From contig JAOABQ010000072.1 in NCBI GenBank assembly GCA_026418275.1, positions 1 through 64,000 on the forward strand: a stretch of 64,000 nt of DNA, read 5' to 3'. Position 1 is the first letter of the stretch, and each line of letters opens with the position of its first letter. This DNA is from Clostridia bacterium (GTDB taxonomy: Bacteria > Bacillota > Clostridia > Acetivibrionales > DSM-2933). A program made the translations under genes and the position numbers. The notes under the pieces are model-generated. The model worked only from the letters and a program-made list of their open reading frames with translations, had not been told where the DNA came from and ran no database searches. Positions 30,801-41,400 of the stretch are shown here, one piece after another.

Positions 30801-33800
30801 TTCATGATGCATGAGAGAAACTTTAAACCGGCTCTGCCTTATGCACTTGATGAGCTTGAAATTTGGGGGCCGTGCACGTCTAATATGTGGGTCTGGATAC
30901 AGCGTAATAGTGAAGGTAGCGGAAGCGATGAAGTTCAAAAATTTGATATTGATTTATGTAACGCAGAGGGCGTGGTTTGTGTACGGATGAAAGGGTTTTC
31001 AACCAGAGTGGTCAAAGACCAGGGGCGTTTATTAAAAGCCTCTCCGGTTTTTGAAAGCCTCATGATGGAACCTTGCTGGAGAGAACTGAGGCCTCCTCCA
31101 AAGGACATTTCAACCGGCTATGAGGCACACCTGGTAATACTCTGTGAGATGGAGGATGCTTTAAGGTCTGGTATTGAAGCCCATATGAAGGGGATCCGGT
31201 GTTTTACCTTTGAAGGACAGGAAGATGACATGGATAAACGGTTCGGAACCTATGCAGTCCGTTTATTTGAAGAAATTAAGGATATTGTTTTAAATAAACC
31301 CCAAGGCAATATTTTGATACAGGTTGTGGTTTCTACTCGTGGCGCGAAGCAGCTCTTAGCAGGGCTTTCAGGGCTCTTGAAAACCGTCCGGCTGGAAAAT
31401 CCCAAGATTCTGGGCCAGTTGATTGAAATAGAACCGGGAACCGGCATACATGAAGTCATAAAAATTTTAAAAGAAAACGGAAATAACCCCTCTGATGCCC
31501 ATGTCCGATATCTTTCAGGCGTAAGATATGTAGCCGGGTGGCATGAAGCTAAAGGAGGAGAAGAAGAAATAAGGATCCCGTGGAAAGACCGGGGTGTTTA
31601 TCTTATTACAGGAGGAGCCGGCGGCTTAGGATTTATTTTTGCAAAAGAAATTGCGGCCCGGGTTAATGGGGCAGCAGTAATATTGACAGGCCGGTCCCTG
31701 TTGGATGAGGAAAGGCAGGCTAAGATCAGGGAACTGGAAAATCAGGGTACTAGAATCCGGTACATACAAATGGATGTAACAAAACGTAACCAAGTAGAAG
31801 AACTAATCCGCAATATCTGGGAGGAGTTTGGCGGTCTTGACGGCATCATCCACAGTGCGGGGGTCATCCGGGATAACTTTATCCTCAAAAAAAGTGCTGA
31901 GGAGTTTAGAGAGGTGCTGGAGCCAAAGGTTGCAGGACTTGTTCATCTGGATGAGGCGAGCCGGGACTTGGGGCTTGACTTTTTCATCCTCTTTTCCTCC
32001 ATTGCAGGTGCTTTCGGAAACCCGGGGCAAGGGGACTATGCAAGTGCCAATGCCTTCATGGATGCCTATGCCGGGTACCGGAACAGTCTGGCAGCTGCCG
32101 GAGAGCGCCACGGTCAAACCTTATCCGTCAATTGGCCCCTTTGGAAGGAAGGCGGAATGCATGTGAATGAGGAGGCTTTAAAGCTGATGCAGCAAAACCT
32201 GGGGGTGACTGCTATGGAAACCTCAACGGGCATCATGGCATTATACCGGGCACTTGCTTCCGGAAGGGATCAGGTTTTGGTACTGGAAGGAAGACTTTCG
32301 GTTATGAAGGAAAAGCTGTTTCGTAGGGAAATGGCGCCGGTGGAGGAAACAGGGAAAAAATTGGATAACCCTGATCCAGAAGCAGGGAACAAGGAAGATC
32401 CTGTACTTGCGGAAGTGCTGGCTCTTTTAATAGAAGCAGCAGCTTCGTTACTGAATGTAAAATACCAGGATATCGATGCCGATGCCGGGTTTAATGAATA
32501 TGGACTGGATCAGGTTCTGCTAAACGACTTAATGGGTAAGCTTAACAGGGATTATAAGCTTGACCTGACCCATGCAGCTTTTTTGGAATACCATACCCTT
32601 CAAAGTTTTGCTCAATATCTGGCTTCGGAATATAAAGACGTTTTCCAAAAACAGGTTCCCACAAAGGTTTTAAAGGAATCACACAATTTACGAACGCAAA
32701 ATATTTCTGTATCCGTTGAGATAGACTCAAACAAGGACAGAGTATCCGACTACATCAAAAAGCTCCTGGCATCTGTCATCAAACTTCCGGCACAGTGTAT
32801 TGAAGTGGATGTTCCGCTGGAGAAATACGGGATCGATTCCATTATGGTCATGCAGCTTACCCAGAAGTTGGAAAAGATCTTCGGATCTCTGCCCAAGACA
32901 TTATTCTTTGAATACCAAAGTATCTGGGAGTTAGCCGGGTATTTTATGAAAAACTATCCCAGCCAGCTTAGTTCATTGTTGGGAATGGAGGAAAAGGAGC
33001 CAACGGATACCACAGCTTTCAACGCGCCTCCGGCTTTGGAAGAGCCCTCCAACAATATCTATAGAAAACATAACCGGTCCTTTTTCATCCCCCGTCAGGA
33101 CAGGAAGGGTAGGAAAAATGACACTGGGGCTTTAGATATTGCCATTATCGGTATTTCCGGACGATATCCCGGAGCGAGGAATATCAACGCGTTCTGGGAA
33201 AATCTCATGAACGGAAAGGATGCCATCACTGAAATTCCCAAAGAGCGCTGGGATCACAGCCTTTACTTTGATGAAGACAGGGAGAAGCCCGGAAAAACCT
33301 ACAGCAGGTGGGGCGGTTTTATTGAAGGTGTAGACCAATTTGATCCACTGTTTTTCAATATTTCACCCAAAGAAGCGGAATTGATGGATCCCCAGGAACG
33401 CCTGTTTTTGGAAATTGTCTTTGAGGCTCTGGAAAATGCCGGATACACGAGAAAGACACTGCAGCACTTCTATGAGGGACGTGTTGGCGTGTATGTGGGA
33501 GCCATGTCGCAGCAATACCATCTGTTTGAATCGGACGTTGTAAAGGAATCTGCAGTAAGCCTATGTTCTTACAGTTCCATTGCAAACCGGGTTTCCCACT
33601 TTTTCAATTTTCAGGGTCCCAGTATCGCAATCGATACCATGTGTTCTTCTTCTGCCATTGCAGTTCATTTAGCCTGTGAGAGCCTGATCAAGGGAGAGTG
33701 CCGTGTTGCCGTGGCCGGAGGCGTTAATTTATCCATTCACCCAAAAAAATACTTAGGTCTGGGTTTGAGCGGAATGATTGGAAGCCACAGGGACAGCAGA

Positions 33801-35435
33801 AGCTTTGGAGATGGAGATGGTTATCTTCCTTCGGAAGGTGTGGGGGCTGTTATTTTAAAACCTTTGTCCCAGGCGGTTAAGGACCGGGATTCCATTCTGG
33901 CTGTTATCAAATCCACAGCTACCAATCATGGAGGACACACAAACGGCTTTTTTGTCCCCAACCCCAATGCACAAGCCCGGTTAATGGAAGACAATTTTAT
34001 GAAATCCGGGATAGACCCTCGTACTATCAGCTATATAGAGGCTGCTTCCAACGGGTCTCAATTGGGAGACTCTATTGAGGTTGCCGCATTAAATAAGGTT
34101 TTCGGAAGGGCTGCGGTGGATAAACCCTTGATTGCCATCGGTTCTGTAAAATCCAATATCGGACACGCAGAGGCAGCTTCGGGAATCTCCCAATTGACCA
34201 AAGTAATTTTACAGCTCAAGCATAAAAAGATTGTTCCATCCATTAAAGCGGAGCCCTTAAACCCAAACCTGAGTTTTACCGGAACACCCTTCTATCTAGA
34301 AAAAAGTCTTAAAGAATGGGAGAGGCCTATCGTGACGGTCCATGGAGAAGAAAGTGAAATTCCCCGCCGTGCCGCTATCCATTCCTTCGGTGCGGGAGGT
34401 TCCAATGCACACATGATCATTGAAGAATATATTCCTCATCCGGAGGAAAGCATGATCAAAGATTCAGAGGATCATCCCCAAATTATTGTTTTCTCCGCGA
34501 AAAAAAGAGAACAGCTCATAAGGGTTGTTCAGCAAATGTTTGATTTTGTAATGGCCCAAAAGGAAATTTCCCTAGAGAATTTTGCATACACCCTCCAAAC
34601 CGGCCGGGAGCCGATGGAATTCAGGATGGCATTGGTTGTAAAAGGCCGGGAGGAGCTTTTAAGAGGGATGAGGGAGTACTTGACCTTGGAGTGGGGCACG
34701 GGAGAATACTCGATTCCCCTTTTTACCGGAGACCTGGAAGTTCAGGATGCAGAGGTTCGTAGCCTGCTTTCGGGAAAAGTGGGAGAAACGGTTATCCAAG
34801 TCCTTATGTCGCAAAATCATCTTGAGAAATTGGCCCTGCACTGGGCAAAGGGCGGAGAGATTCCTTGGGATTTACTGCATAAACCCAAAGATGTCAGAAG
34901 GATGGCTTTGCCCACCTATCCTTTTGCCAGGGAACGCTACTGGATTTCATCCGGAACTTTGGGGCAAAGAGAAACCAGGTATGATGAGGAGAAGAAAACG
35001 GATTTTGTTATAAGGCGGGAAAAAACACCGGTAGAGAATACCAGAAACTATCTTTTGCAGTTTTTGTCCCGTGAGCTCCGTCTTGCAGAGGATCAAATCA
35101 AGCTCAATAAAGATATTCAGGAGTATGGCGTGGACTCATTGACAGCGATGAAGCTAATACGCGGGTTTGAGAAGGCTTTTGGGGTCAAGGTTCCGGGACG
35201 TGAAATTCTTAAGTATAGAACCATTGAGGCTTTATCCACGCATTTAGCCCAAAAAATAGAGGGTCCCCGTGAAGGGAGCATTCCTACTCAAGCGCCAAAA
35301 GAGGCAGGATTAAGAAATAACAAAATAAGTGAGTATAGGGATCATCAGATCATCGATGCGCTGGAAAAATATAAACAAGGGGTCCTGGCGCTGGAGGAAA
35401 TCGAAAATCTGATAGAACAAGGAGAAAGTCTATGA
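24852..35435 (+). CDS. Trans-AT polyketide synthase, 3527 aa: KS-DH-ACP-KS-DH-KR-ACP*-ACP-KS0-ACP
   Basis: The ATG at 24852 with GAAAGAGGG upstream is preferred to an in-frame TTG at 24834. Residues 1-25 are a short helical segment resembling the neighbouring synthase ends. Domains: KS (81-507, Cys248, HGTGT, NIGH); DH (686-975, His716 with HxxxGxxxxP intact) but no KR in this module; ACP Ser1050; KS (1146-1583, Cys1318); DH (1772-2055, His1802 intact); KR (2070-2488, LRD-type B motif); an ACP fold whose attachment site reads GLDQ (Gln2554, no Ser); a functional ACP Ser2663; KS (2761-3193, Cys2931) with EAASNGS in place of EAHGTGT, so non-elongating (KS0); ACP Ser3429; and a helical C-terminal tail (3500-3527). 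The stop overlaps the next start as ATGA. The first KS would receive the beta-branched chain. The KS0-ACP end passes the chain to the condensation domain of the next protein. Confidence 0.97.
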   Translation: MNSQQILLALKERKITPEEAKRALTQNMKPKLSQEEIKIETKENLFIESGKTKSIEGSVLRKREEEPMGQWQCETPDYKDAVAIIGMSGRYPEADHLNQYWDNLVNARNSIKEIPKSRWDTEPYYDPRPSQKGKIYCKSLGVLDDIDCFDPLFFNISPTEAEAMDPQQRIFLQEGYKAFEDAGYNSQALNNKKCGVYLGIMSNEYGMLLYRNQGEVNSITGTSSAIAAARIPYFLNLKGPAIPVDTACSSSLVAAHLACQALLKQEIDMALVGGVTLYLTPQTYIGMCSAGMLSPDGQCKTFDNSADGFVPGEGVGALVLKRLQDAEADGDFIYGVIIGSGINQDGKTNGITAPSVNSQMELEREVYEKFRIDPQSIGYVEMHGTGTKLGDPIELEALSTVFKDKTDQRNYCAIGSVKSNIGHTSAAAGVASIHKILLCMQHKKLVPTLNFEKPNEHFDFSNSPFYVNTKLKEWEIDSKTPRRASVSSFGFSGTNAHMVIEEYIPKDRVNKTYGLNENKPVLFILSAKSEEQLKTYAGSMKEFTIRHENASLMDMAYTLQVGREAMEYRLAFQAVSRDALLKALEDFIHHRPSEGVFSGRVQKDGENKLPFGTEDIQAFIEKGELREIAKRWVNNLEIDWNRLYTGIKPRRIGLPTYPFNRERYWLPETKAETAEGPTPSLSTENIHPLLQRNTSDLLEQRFSSTFTGNEFFIRDHSIKGQRILPAAAYLEMVRAAVKKALGPLVEDELGIRIKETVWLKPIVVGEVPLEVHIRLFPEDDGGIAFQVYSFEKPGKSDVIVHSQGRTVLCEDKEKIELDLDLIKSGCRERTLNADECYAAFGAVGIEYGPAYRGMGSVFVGQEQVLAEVFLPPSVIETEKHFFLHPGLMDSALQASIGLFMGSGEEDTLFKDPALPFALQEVEFLGSCHRKMWSWIRLSPGSRLGDMVQKLDIDLCDGQGRVCVRIKGFSTRVLQEEERNEPDLEIQAPELMKESSGLPGVEFTQTGEDIPKEQLKEKTVHFLKRLLSSAIKLPIQRIEADVKLEKYGIDSILVMKLNHELEKNFKSLPKTLFFEYQSINALAEYFIQCHREQLVPLLGLEDKEGGVPSSQKKEVLPEPKTIHRGRQSHARFATPGKAQKKAEGGPLDIAIIGISGRYPGAENIAEFWNNLRDGKDCITEIPEERWDHSRYFDEDRDKPGKTYSKWGGFIKGVDQFDPLFFNISPREAEVMEPQERLFLECAFETLEDAGYTREELEARFQGNVGVYAGVMYEEYQLYAAQEQILGRPITLAGNPSAVSNRVSYFCNFHGPSMAVDTMCSSSLTAIHLACQSLRLGDCEMAIAGGVNVSIHPNKYLALGQNKFASSKGRCESFGQGGDGYVPGEGVGAVLLKPLSKAVADGDHIYGIIKGVAVNHGGKTNGFTVPNPNAQAQVIGRALEEAGIHPRTVSYLEAHGTGTSLGDPIEIAGLTNTFNQYTKDRQFCAIGSAKSNIGHCEAAAGIAGLTKVLMQLKHRQLVPSLHAEVINPNINMMNTPFTVQQKLTKWDRPVIEENGARKEYPRIAGISSFGAGGSNAHLIIQEYIPKCGEINEVPVTNGEPAMILLSAKTEEGLRKKARVLLGFMEEPAFEGTQLADLAYTLQVGREPMEERLAVMAYSLGELKVKLNGFLEDWEDVEDIYRGQVKRNKEVLAVFTADEDLDGMIHIWITKRKYTKLLNLWVKGLNLDWNKLYMSKKPNRISLPTYPFSRERYWLPQTQYILGQSMAEGLSKTALHPLLHKNTSDIHGLQFSSVFTGEEFFLADHRIKGECVLPGAACLEMTRAAAAQAAGFVVKEGSGICMKNIVWTRPIAVREQTASIHIALFSGDNGEIGYEIYGEPRQGEEEPVIYSEGSILQNRAVKVPERDLKALKDGCTKSVFSSNQCYEAFSSTGLNYGPGHRGIAMLYVGEAQVLARLSLPAALSRTENQFVLHPSLMDSALQATIGFMMHERNFKPALPYALDELEIWGPCTSNMWVWIQRNSEGSGSDEVQKFDIDLCNAEGVVCVRMKGFSTRVVKDQGRLLKASPVFESLMMEPCWRELRPPPKDISTGYEAHLVILCEMEDALRSGIEAHMKGIRCFTFEGQEDDMDKRFGTYAVRLFEEIKDIVLNKPQGNILIQVVVSTRGAKQLLAGLSGLLKTVRLENPKILGQLIEIEPGTGIHEVIKILKENGNNPSDAHVRYLSGVRYVAGWHEAKGGEEEIRIPWKDRGVYLITGGAGGLGFIFAKEIAARVNGAAVILTGRSLLDEERQAKIRELENQGTRIRYIQMDVTKRNQVEELIRNIWEEFGGLDGIIHSAGVIRDNFILKKSAEEFREVLEPKVAGLVHLDEASRDLGLDFFILFSSIAGAFGNPGQGDYASANAFMDAYAGYRNSLAAAGERHGQTLSVNWPLWKEGGMHVNEEALKLMQQNLGVTAMETSTGIMALYRALASGRDQVLVLEGRLSVMKEKLFRREMAPVEETGKKLDNPDPEAGNKEDPVLAEVLALLIEAAASLLNVKYQDIDADAGFNEYGLDQVLLNDLMGKLNRDYKLDLTHAAFLEYHTLQSFAQYLASEYKDVFQKQVPTKVLKESHNLRTQNISVSVEIDSNKDRVSDYIKKLLASVIKLPAQCIEVDVPLEKYGIDSIMVMQLTQKLEKIFGSLPKTLFFEYQSIWELAGYFMKNYPSQLSSLLGMEEKEPTDTTAFNAPPALEEPSNNIYRKHNRSFFIPRQDRKGRKNDTGALDIAIIGISGRYPGARNINAFWENLMNGKDAITEIPKERWDHSLYFDEDREKPGKTYSRWGGFIEGVDQFDPLFFNISPKEAELMDPQERLFLEIVFEALENAGYTRKTLQHFYEGRVGVYVGAMSQQYHLFESDVVKESAVSLCSYSSIANRVSHFFNFQGPSIAIDTMCSSSAIAVHLACESLIKGECRVAVAGGVNLSIHPKKYLGLGLSGMIGSHRDSRSFGDGDGYLPSEGVGAVILKPLSQAVKDRDSILAVIKSTATNHGGHTNGFFVPNPNAQARLMEDNFMKSGIDPRTISYIEAASNGSQLGDSIEVAALNKVFGRAAVDKPLIAIGSVKSNIGHAEAASGISQLTKVILQLKHKKIVPSIKAEPLNPNLSFTGTPFYLEKSLKEWERPIVTVHGEESEIPRRAAIHSFGAGGSNAHMIIEEYIPHPEESMIKDSEDHPQIIVFSAKKREQLIRVVQQMFDFVMAQKEISLENFAYTLQTGREPMEFRMALVVKGREELLRGMREYLTLEWGTGEYSIPLFTGDLEVQDAEVRSLLSGKVGETVIQVLMSQNHLEKLALHWAKGGEIPWDLLHKPKDVRRMALPTYPFARERYWISSGTLGQRETRYDEEKKTDFVIRREKTPVENTRNYLLQFLSRELRLAEDQIKLNKDIQEYGVDSLTAMKLIRGFEKAFGVKVPGREILKYRTIEALSTHLAQKIEGPREGSIPTQAPKEAGLRNNKISEYRDHQIIDALEKYKQGVLALEEIENLIEQGESL

Positions 35436-38400
35436 AACCAGAAGAAATCCTTATTTTATACAAGGAAGGCAAACTTTCCACAGCGGAACTTCAGGAAAAA
35501 CTCCGTGCCATCAAAAGAAATTCTTTAAAAAGCCCATTGTCGGAGGGACAGAAAGGGTTATGGGCCTTGGAAAAAATGTCTCCTCAAATGAGTGCCTATA
35601 ATATTCCCATTTGTTTTAGACTGGAGCAAAAAATAAATCTTGAGATTTTTAAAAGGGCTTGCGGCTTTTTGCTGAAACAGTATCCGATACTGAACACGGT
35701 TATTGGAGAAGAAGGCGGGGCTCCCTACCAGGAAATCAAGATGCCGGAGACCCTTGATTTTAAAGAGGAAGATATATCCGCTCTTGAGCCTCACGAGGTG
35801 CTCCCATATATTAAAAAAGCGGCAAAAAAACCCTTCTCCCTAAAAGACGGGCCATTAATCCGGTTTTCCGTTTTGACCAGGGGGAAAGAGGAGAGAGTGC
35901 TTATTACCATTCATCATATGATCTTTGACGGAAGCTCTTCCTTACCCTTCCTTACGACATTGATGCACACATATCGGGAACTCCTTCAAAACAGGGAACC
36001 GGAGCTTATTTATTCAGAGACAAGCTACTTTGACTTTGTCGCTTGGGAACAGAAAATGATGTCGGGAGAGGAAGGTAAAGAACACTTTTCTTACTGGAAA
36101 AAACAGCTTTCAGGAGACTTGCCTGTACTGGAATTTCCCACGGACAGACCCCGCTCCCCCGAGCAAAGCTTTGAAGGAAAAACCTATACAGCTTTCATTT
36201 CGAGGGATATGGGAGAACAAATCAAGCAGTTTGCCCTTACGCAGCATGTCAACCTCTCGGTGGTGTTTTTGGGAATGATGAAAGTGCTGCTTTACCGCTA
36301 CACAGGACAGGAGGATATCATTGTAGGAATGCCTGTCAGCAGCCGGCCGGAAGAATGCTTTGACCCACTGATCGGTTATTTTATCAATATGATTCCTATA
36401 CGAAGCAAGGGGATTGGAGGGCAACCTTTTTACAAGCTGCTTGAGGAACTGCAGCTGACCTTGGCGGATGCTCTCGATCATGCAATGTATCCTTTTCCTG
36501 CCCTGGTGAGGGAACTCAATGTGCCCCGGACACCTACCCATGCTCCGGTATTTCAAACCGCCTTCTTTTATCAGAACTTTGTCCAGCATGCCGCCCTAAA
36601 AAAGCTGCAAGAGGAATTTACCATAGAATTTATAGAGGAAATCCACCAGGAAGGGGAATATGAGCTTACATTGGAGGTGTTTGAGAAGGAGGAGGGATTC
36701 ATCCTAAACATAAAGTACAACCCTGATTTATTGGACGATGAAACCATATCCCGCTTCACAGAGCATTTTATTCAAATGGCTGAAGGAATTATGAAGGAGC
36801 CTGCCTTAACCGCTGAAGCCTACTCCATGATGTCAGAGAAGGAACAAAAGGCCGTCCTTGTGGAGTGGAACAAGACCGAAGAGGACTATCCCAGGGATAA
36901 ATGCATGCATGTTTTGTTTGAAGAACAAGCGCAAAAAACACCGGATGCAATTGCGGTTGCTTGTAAGGAAAACTTACTGACATACCGGGAGTTGGATGAA
37001 AAAAGTACTCTTTTGGCAATCCATCTGCAGGAAAAAGGGGTGGGGCCCGATACCTTGGTTGGGATTTGTGTAGACCGCTCTTTGGATATGATTGTGGGTT
37101 TGTTGGGGATTTTAAAGGCAGGGGGCGCATATATTCCATTGGATCCCGAGTATCCTGATGAGCGTTTGGAATATATGATTGAGGACAGCAAAATAACCTT
37201 TATCCTTACACAGGAAGCATTAAAGAGAAAGGTATCCCGGTTGGTTGGAGACGGTGTTCATATGACAGTCTTGGATAAAGATTGGCAAAAAATAGAGCGT
37301 GAAAGAGGCGGCAGAAGCCTTAGTCAGGATGTGAGAACAAACCATCTAGCCTATGTAATTTATACGTCGGGCAGTACGGGAAAGCCCAAGGGCGTCATGA
37401 TTTCGCATCAGGCGTTAACCAATTTTTTGATTTCAATGAAAAAGAGGCCGGGAATTCATTCAAAAGACAAGCTGATGGCTGTAACAACCTATTGCTTTGA
37501 TATTGCGGGCTTAGAGCTTTATTTACCCTTGATTTCAGGGGCACAGTGTCAGATTGCGGATGCGGGTGTGACAAAAGATGTAGAAAAATTAAAAGAGGAA
37601 TTGAGGCGGCAAAAGCCAACGGTGATGCAAGCAACGCCGGTAACCTGGACCATGCTTTTTCAGAGCGGGTGGAAAAATGAAGAAAATGTAAAAATTCTAT
37701 GCGGTGGAGAAGCCCTTACCGAAAGATTAAAGCAGTATTTTATGGAAACAGAAAGTGAAGTATGGAATATGTTCGGGCCTACCGAAACCACCATTTGGTC
37801 TACCGTAGAACCGGTTGCAAAGGAGGAGCCCATCACCATTGGGAGGCCCATAGCAAACACCCAGGTTTATATTCTTGACCGCCATCTTAAACCTACACCC
37901 ATCGGTATTCCGGGTGAGCTTTGCATAGGGGGGGACGGCTTGGCCAAAGGGTATTTAAATAACCCGGGTCTTACACAAGAAAAATTCATTCCAAACCCGT
38001 ATAGCCCGGGCACAAAACTCTATAAAACAGGGGATTTGGCCCGATGGCTTTCAAACGGTAAAATCGAATTTATAGGACGGAACGACCATCAGGTAAAAAT
38101 CCGTGGATTCCGTATCGAACTGGGTGAAATCGAGAGCCGGCTTATAAGCCATCCTGAGGTTTTAGACAGTGTTGTCGTTATAAAAGAACAAGATGGGATC
38201 AAAAAGTTGGTTGCGTTTTATGTAAGAGAAAACGGTTTTAGCGGTGAAACCTTAAGTTCCCATGTCCTTCGTGAGCATTTAAAGGCGAGACTGCCTCACT
38301 ATATGATTCCGTCCCTTTATATAGAACTGGATAAGATTCCCCTGACACCCAATGGAAAAGTGAACAGAAAAGAACTGATGAACCGGAAAATTCAATATCA

Positions 38401-41400
38401 AAAATTCCAGGAGACGGCTTTACCTCAGACGGAAATAGAAAAAAAGGTGCTTAAAATATGGAAAGAGCTTTTAGAACATGAAGATATCCGTATGGATGAC
38501 GGCTTTTTTGAGGTAGGCGGGGATTCTTTTTTAGCCGTTGCGCTTGCTGAAAGAATCAAAGAAAGCTTTGATTTGGATATGAATGTTACTGTGCTTTTTA
38601 AACATTCAAATATAAAAGACCTAAGCAAATACATAGCAAAGACAAAGGAAAACAACACCGGATACCCGGCTGAGGCCAACGAAAACCATAGGCCGGATAC
38701 TTTGGATAATTTAAAAACGGCATATTCGAAAGATGATCAGAAGGAAACGGTTCCGGATTATTATGAGGACAGTATGGCAGTAATCGGAATATCCTGTCAT
38801 TTCCCGGGGGCTAAAAACTGCCTTGAGTTTTGGAATAACTTGCGGGATGGGAAGGAGTGCATCCGGTTTTTCTCCAGTGAAGAACTGAGTGCTTTAAACC
38901 TGCCCAAGGAAATTATTGAAAATGCCAACTATATCCCTGTGCAGGCAACCATTGAAGACAAGGATTTGTTCGATCCGGCTTTTTTCAACATTTCACCAAG
39001 GGATGCAGCATATATGGATCCCCAGTTCCGGCTTTTGCTGCTTCATTCGTGGCAGGCATTGGAGGATGCGGGGTATGTATCGAAGGAGATTCCGGAGACC
39101 GGCGTCTTTATGTCCGCCAGCAATAGTTTTTATCAGGCGTTTTTGCCTGACTTTACAGTAAAGACGCCCAAAATCATCAAGGACCCGGATGAATATGTTT
39201 CCTGGGTTTTAGCCCAAGGCGGCACCATTCCCACAATGATATCCCATAAGTTGGGATTCAAAGGGCCCAGTTTTTTTGTGCATTCCAACTGCTCATCTTC
39301 TTTGGTTGGATTGTACTCAGCCTATCAGGCTTTGAAAACGGGGGAAGCCAAGTATGCCTTGGTTGGAGGGGCAACGGTATATCCCAGCTCCAATGTAGGT
39401 TATATTTATGAAGCGGGACTAAACTTTTCCAGCGACGGACACTGTAAAACCTTTGATGCCTCAGCAGATGGAATGGTTGGAGGAGAAGGGGTTGCGGTTA
39501 TTGTCCTCAAAAATGCCATTGAGGCTGTGAAGGAAGGAGACCACATTTATGCACTTTTAAGGGGAATAGGCGTCAATAACGATGGGGCGGACAAAGTAGG
39601 GTTTTATGCTCCCAGTGTGAACGGTCAGGCCCAGGTGATTCGGAAAGTGCTGGATTCAACAAAAATCAACCCCGAATCCATTGGGTATGTTGAGGCACAT
39701 GGTACAGGAACCAAGCTGGGAGATCCTATTGAATTTGCTGCCTTAAATGAGGTCTATACCCAATACACCCATCAAAAACAATTTTGCGGTATCGGATCGG
39801 TTAAAACCAATATTGGGCACACGGATACGGCCGCGGGTTTGGCAGGATGCATCAAGGTGATTTTAAGCTTATACCACAATGAAATTCCACCCTCCGTCAA
39901 CTTTAAGCAGCCCAATCCCAATATCGATTTGAAAAATTCACCGTTTTTTGTAGCGGATCAGTTGAAGCAGTTGAAAAAAAGCCCCACCCCTCACCGAGCT
40001 GCAGTGAGCTCCTTCGGAATCGGCGGAACGAATGCACATGCTGTCTTTGAACAATATAGAGGAAACGGAAGAAAGGAGCCAGCGGATCTAAAATCCACCG
40101 GAGGCAGCGGTAGTTATATTATTCCTTTATCTGCCAAGAATGGGGAACGTCTTAAGGTTTATGCCCAGGAACTCCTTCACTACATAAAACCGGATACGGA
40201 TTTAGCCGGTCTGGCATATACCCTCCAAGTGGGACGGGAGGCCATGGAGAGCCGGGTAATCCTAATGGTGGATACGATAGACGAATTAAAACGTAAGCTC
40301 TCGGATTTTATCCGTGGTGAGGAAGAGATTGAGGGCTTATTGAAGGGAGAAGTCAAGAAAACAAAAAATCCGGTTTCAATCCATCTTGAAGGAAAAAACC
40401 AGGGTGAGAAAAGATGGACGGACAACGATCTGGAAGAAATAGCAAAGCAGTGGGTACAGGGATTCCATATGGACTGGAACTGGCTTTATGAAAACAAAAA
40501 GCCTCAGAGGATTAGTCTGCCCACCTATCCCTTTGCCGGGGAACCTTATGGGATACCGAAAAAAAGTATTCCTCAGCCGGTTAAGGATACCAAAACGGTT
40601 TGGGAGTCACGAGGAGAGTTCGTTCATCCCTTACTCCATCAAAATACATCCGATTTCTTCGGTCCCCGGTTTAGCTCCACATTTACAGAAGATGTGCTTT
40701 TTATAACCGATGCGCTACTAAAGAATCAGCGTTTTTTCCCGGGAACGGCTTATTTGGAAATGGCAAGGGCGGCAGTACAACAGGCTGCAGGAATGCCTAT
40801 GACAGTAAATAGCGGGATCAGGCTGAAAAATCTGTTGTGGGCACTCCCTGCCCCCGTATGCGATCAGCCCCTGAGGATTAATATTCGGCTTTGCCCCCAG
40901 GAGAATGATGAAATTTTTTATGAAATATATGGTGAGCCTACCTCTTGCAATAAAGAAACGGTTATCTACAACCAAGGCTCTGCAGTATTGGGAGAATTGG
41001 ATAAAGTACTTCCAATAGATCTTAATGCACTCAAAAAGAACTTTGATGAAGAAAATATTTTATCTGACCAGTGGAGCGGGATTTTACAATCCGGAGGAAT
41101 TGGGGAAATATTTGCGGGACCGGAATACATGTTGGCAAAGCTTTCGCTGCCTGATGATTTTAATGAGACAGAGAATTCGTTTGTCTTACATCCAATCCTG
41201 TTGGAGATGGCTTTTTGGGTAGGGGCTTGTTTTATGCACCCCTCCGGTAAGGTGGAAATCGTTTTACCCTTTGCTTTAGAGGAAGTTGAGATCTTGCACG
41301 GCCTTACCCCTTCCGTATGGGTGTTTGTCCGGTTCAGTGAAGGAAGCAGAGCTTCAGATAGCGAGTCCAAACTGGACATGGAGTTTTACGATGATGATGG

